Shown here: positions 33,523 through 34,820 of the stretch, piece after piece
Position numbering within the stretch: position 1 is the first letter of the stretch
How the letters are laid out: each line of letters opens with the position of its first letter
Source: Gemmatimonadota bacterium
GTDB lineage: Bacteria > Gemmatimonadota > Gemmatimonadetes > Gemmatimonadales > Gemmatimonadaceae
NCBI GenBank assembly: GCA_947461225.1
Contig: CANHJV010000022.1
Location: 1 to 34,820, forward strand
Reading direction: 5' to 3'
DNA: 34,820 nt
Made by a program: the position numbers and the translations under genes
The notes under the pieces: generated by a model
The model's database searches: none
Told to the model about the DNA's origin: nothing
Seen by the model: the letters and a program-made list of their open reading frames with translations, nothing else

Positions 33523-34152
33523 ATGTCCTCCGAATCAACGCGTCGTCGATTTCTCGCCAGCTTGTCGGCGTTGGGCGTTGCCGTGGGGCTGATCTCGCCC
33601 CTGCAAGCTGAAGCGACAGCGGTAAATGATGTAAATGCGCCAGCTGCTGGCGACGATCCTTGGCTGTCTCGGCTCAACGGAAAGCATCGCGTCATCTTTC
33701 ATTCACATCTCGCGAGCGACGGCATCGCCCTCAGGTGGGCGCAGACGTTCCTGGATACGCAGAAGAGCGCGTACGGCCTCACCGATGCCGACAGTAGCGT
33801 CGTGGTCGGGTTGAACGGCCGTGCGATCGGCCTGCTGTTCAACGATGCGATCTGGGGGAAGTACCCGATCGGCGAGACGCTGCAGATGCCGGGCTCACGG
33901 AACGCCAACGCCGCGCTGGTGGCTCAGCTCGTCTCGCGTGGCGTGATCATTCTGGCGTGCAATAATTCCATCCGTGCGGCGGGACAGCGATTCCTCCCCG
34001 AGGCCCAGCGGGGCGACGCGGCGTTGCGCACGGCCTTCTCCGACGAGGCCCGGGCGAATCTCCTGCCCGGCGTCGACGTGGTGCCGGCGATGATCGTCAC
34101 GCTCCAGCAGGCGCAGGACCGCGGCTGCCGATACATCTACGGCGGCGGCTGA
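33523..34152 (+). CDS. Tat-exported DsrE-like protein
   Basis: A 209-residue exported protein. The N-terminus STRRRFLASLSALGVAVGLISP is a twin-arginine signal. The rest has the DsrE/DsrF-like fold pattern: HRVIFHSHLASDGIALRWAQ, SSVVVGLNGRAIGLLFND, GVIILACNNSIRAAG with Cys146, and LPGVDVVPAMIVTLQQAQDRGCRYIYGGG with Cys202. DsrE relatives handle sulfur or bind small ligands; the periplasmic Tat versions have no settled role. Tat export suggests folding with a cofactor before export. It lies 0.36 kb from the six-cysteine peptide, divergently, and near the TsdA-like cytochrome. Convergent with dcd. Confidence 0.75.
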   Translation: MSSESTRRRFLASLSALGVAVGLISPLQAEATAVNDVNAPAAGDDPWLSRLNGKHRVIFHSHLASDGIALRWAQTFLDTQKSAYGLTDADSSVVVGLNGRAIGLLFNDAIWGKYPIGETLQMPGSRNANAALVAQLVSRGVIILACNNSIRAAGQRFLPEAQRGDAALRTAFSDEARANLLPGVDVVPAMIVTLQQAQDRGCRYIYGGG

Positions 34153-34166
34153 GCGGGCAGTTGGCA

Positions 34167-34204
34167 CGGCGGCGGCTGTTCAGTCCCTGACTCAGCCGCC
34201 GCCG
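34167..34204. terminator. Hairpin between convergent DsrE-like and dcd genes
   Basis: A perfect 12-bp stem (CGGCGGCGGCTG at 34167-34178, CAGCCGCCGCCG at 34193-34204) with inner TCAG/CTGA pairing. It could stop transcription from both sides, though no T-run follows on either strand. Confidence 0.5.
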
Positions 34205-34211
34205 TCCAGAA

Positions 34212-34766
34212 TCAGATGCGGGGCAGCGTGACGCCGTGTTGTCCCTGATACTTGCCCTTCTTGTCCCCGTACGACACCTCGGGCGGCTCGTCCCCCGTGA
34301 AGAAGACCACCTGCGCGATGCCCTCATTCGCGTAGATCTTGGCCGGGAGCGGGGTCGTATTCGAGATCTCGAGGGTCACGTAGCCTTCCCATTCGGGCTC
34401 GAAGGGCGTGACGTTCGTGATAATGCCGCACCGGGCGTACGTGCTCTTGCCCACCGTGAGCGTCAGCACGTTGCGCGGAATGCGGAAGTATTCCACACTC
34501 CGGGCGAGGGCGAATGAATTCGGCGGCACGATGCAGACATCGCCCTCGAACTCCACGAAGCTCTTCGGATCGAAGGCCTTGGGGTCGACGATCGAGCTCA
34601 GCACGTTCGTGAAGATCTTGAACTCCCGGGCGACGCGCATGTCGTACCCGTAGGAGCTGACGCCGTACGAAATGACGCCTTCGCGAACCTGGCGATCCTC
34701 GAACGGTTCGATCATGCCGTGCTCACGCGCCATTTGCGTGATCCAGCGGTCAGAGCAGAGCCCCAT
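34212..34766 (-). CDS. dcd: dCTP deaminase
   Basis: Deaminates dCTP to dUTP for thymidylate synthesis. The 184-residue product starts [22 protein letters not shown] and has SYGYDMRVA, the active-site region [11 protein letters not shown], the catalytic Glu in [11 protein letters not shown] and [13 protein letters not shown]. The motif pattern [12 protein letters not shown] is family-typical. Whether it is mono- or bifunctional (dUTP-forming versus dUMP-forming) cannot be decided by eye. No clear ribosome site precedes the ATG at 34766. Confidence 0.93.
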   Translation of the reverse strand: MGLCSDRWITQMAREHGMIEPFEDRQVREGVISYGVSSYGYDMRVAREFKIFTNVLSSIVDPKAFDPKSFVEFEGDVCIVPPNSFALARSVEYFRIPRNVLTLTVGKSTYARCGIITNVTPFEPEWEGYVTLEISNTTPLPAKIYANEGIAQVVFFTGDEPPEVSYGDKKGKYQGQHGVTLPRI

Positions 34767-34801
34767 GAGGCAGAAGGGAAGAGGGTAACTCGTGCTGGAT
34801 A

Positions 34802-34815
34802 GGACCGGTCGGTCC
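34802..34815. repeat. Short palindrome upstream of dcd
   Basis: GGACCG-GT-CGGTCC is a perfect 6-bp inverted repeat about 36 bp before the dcd start, at the window edge. An operator or part of an upstream terminator; cannot be judged. Confidence 0.2.
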
Positions 34816-34820
34816 GCCCC

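Overview
The window is chromosomal DNA from a high-GC bacterium. Conserved housekeeping genes are packed in operons, many with 1-11 nt overlaps and GTG starts. Gene order and protein style suggest Gemmatimonadota, near Gemmatimonas: a gmk-rpoZ-coaBC-udg-dnaB-radA-ispD run, a gap-pgk-tpiA-secG-carA run, a type-B sdhCAB with a single fused cytochrome b, and carboxypeptidase-regulatory/TonB-plug proteins. This assignment is inference; no database search was possible.

Layout. 1-2 kb: ribosomal proteins L21 and L27, an unknown helical protein and a glycerophosphodiester phosphodiesterase. 2.0-3.9 kb: an ECF sigma factor, its zinc-finger anti-sigma factor and a periplasmic LTXXQ (Spy/CpxP-like) protein, a self-contained envelope-stress module. 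3.97-4.24 kb: tRNA-Leu(CAA) and tRNA-Asn(GTT). 4.4-9.65 kb: leucyl aminopeptidase, a TonB-plug outer-membrane protein, YicC, guanylate kinase and RNA polymerase omega. 9.7-17.6 kb: a 46-codon relic of coaBC, then family 4 uracil-DNA glycosylase, dnaB, radA, ispD, tsaC/sua5, a YwlE-like phosphatase, aroE and comF. 17.6-22.9 kb: gap, pgk, tpiA, secG, carA and an HU-type protein. 23.0-24.7 kb: moaD, moaE, moaA. 24.9-29.3 kb: malate dehydrogenase and succinate dehydrogenase sdhCAB. 29.3-34.2 kb: an accessory-looking stretch with a thiol/sulfur flavour. 34.2-34.8 kb: dCTP deaminase.

Two places stand out. At 9740-9880 the first ~22 and last ~24 codons of coaBC are joined in frame with the whole catalytic body missing. 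At 30.2-33.3 kb, on the minus strand and with lower GC than its surroundings, a small secreted peptide with six cysteines precedes a membrane-anchored DsbA-like thioredoxin and an orphan TonB-plug protein. It is fronted by a perfect CRP-type palindrome (TGTGA-N6-TCACA) centred 41.5 bp before the start site predicted from a TACAAT box. This peptide/oxidase/plug cassette is the best candidate here for an undescribed system. It is flanked by a TsdA-like dihaem cytochrome and a Tat-exported DsrE-like protein.

Most genes keep expected lengths and motifs. Exceptions worth noting are the coaBC relic and a His in place of the third Fe-S cysteine of the uracil-DNA glycosylase.
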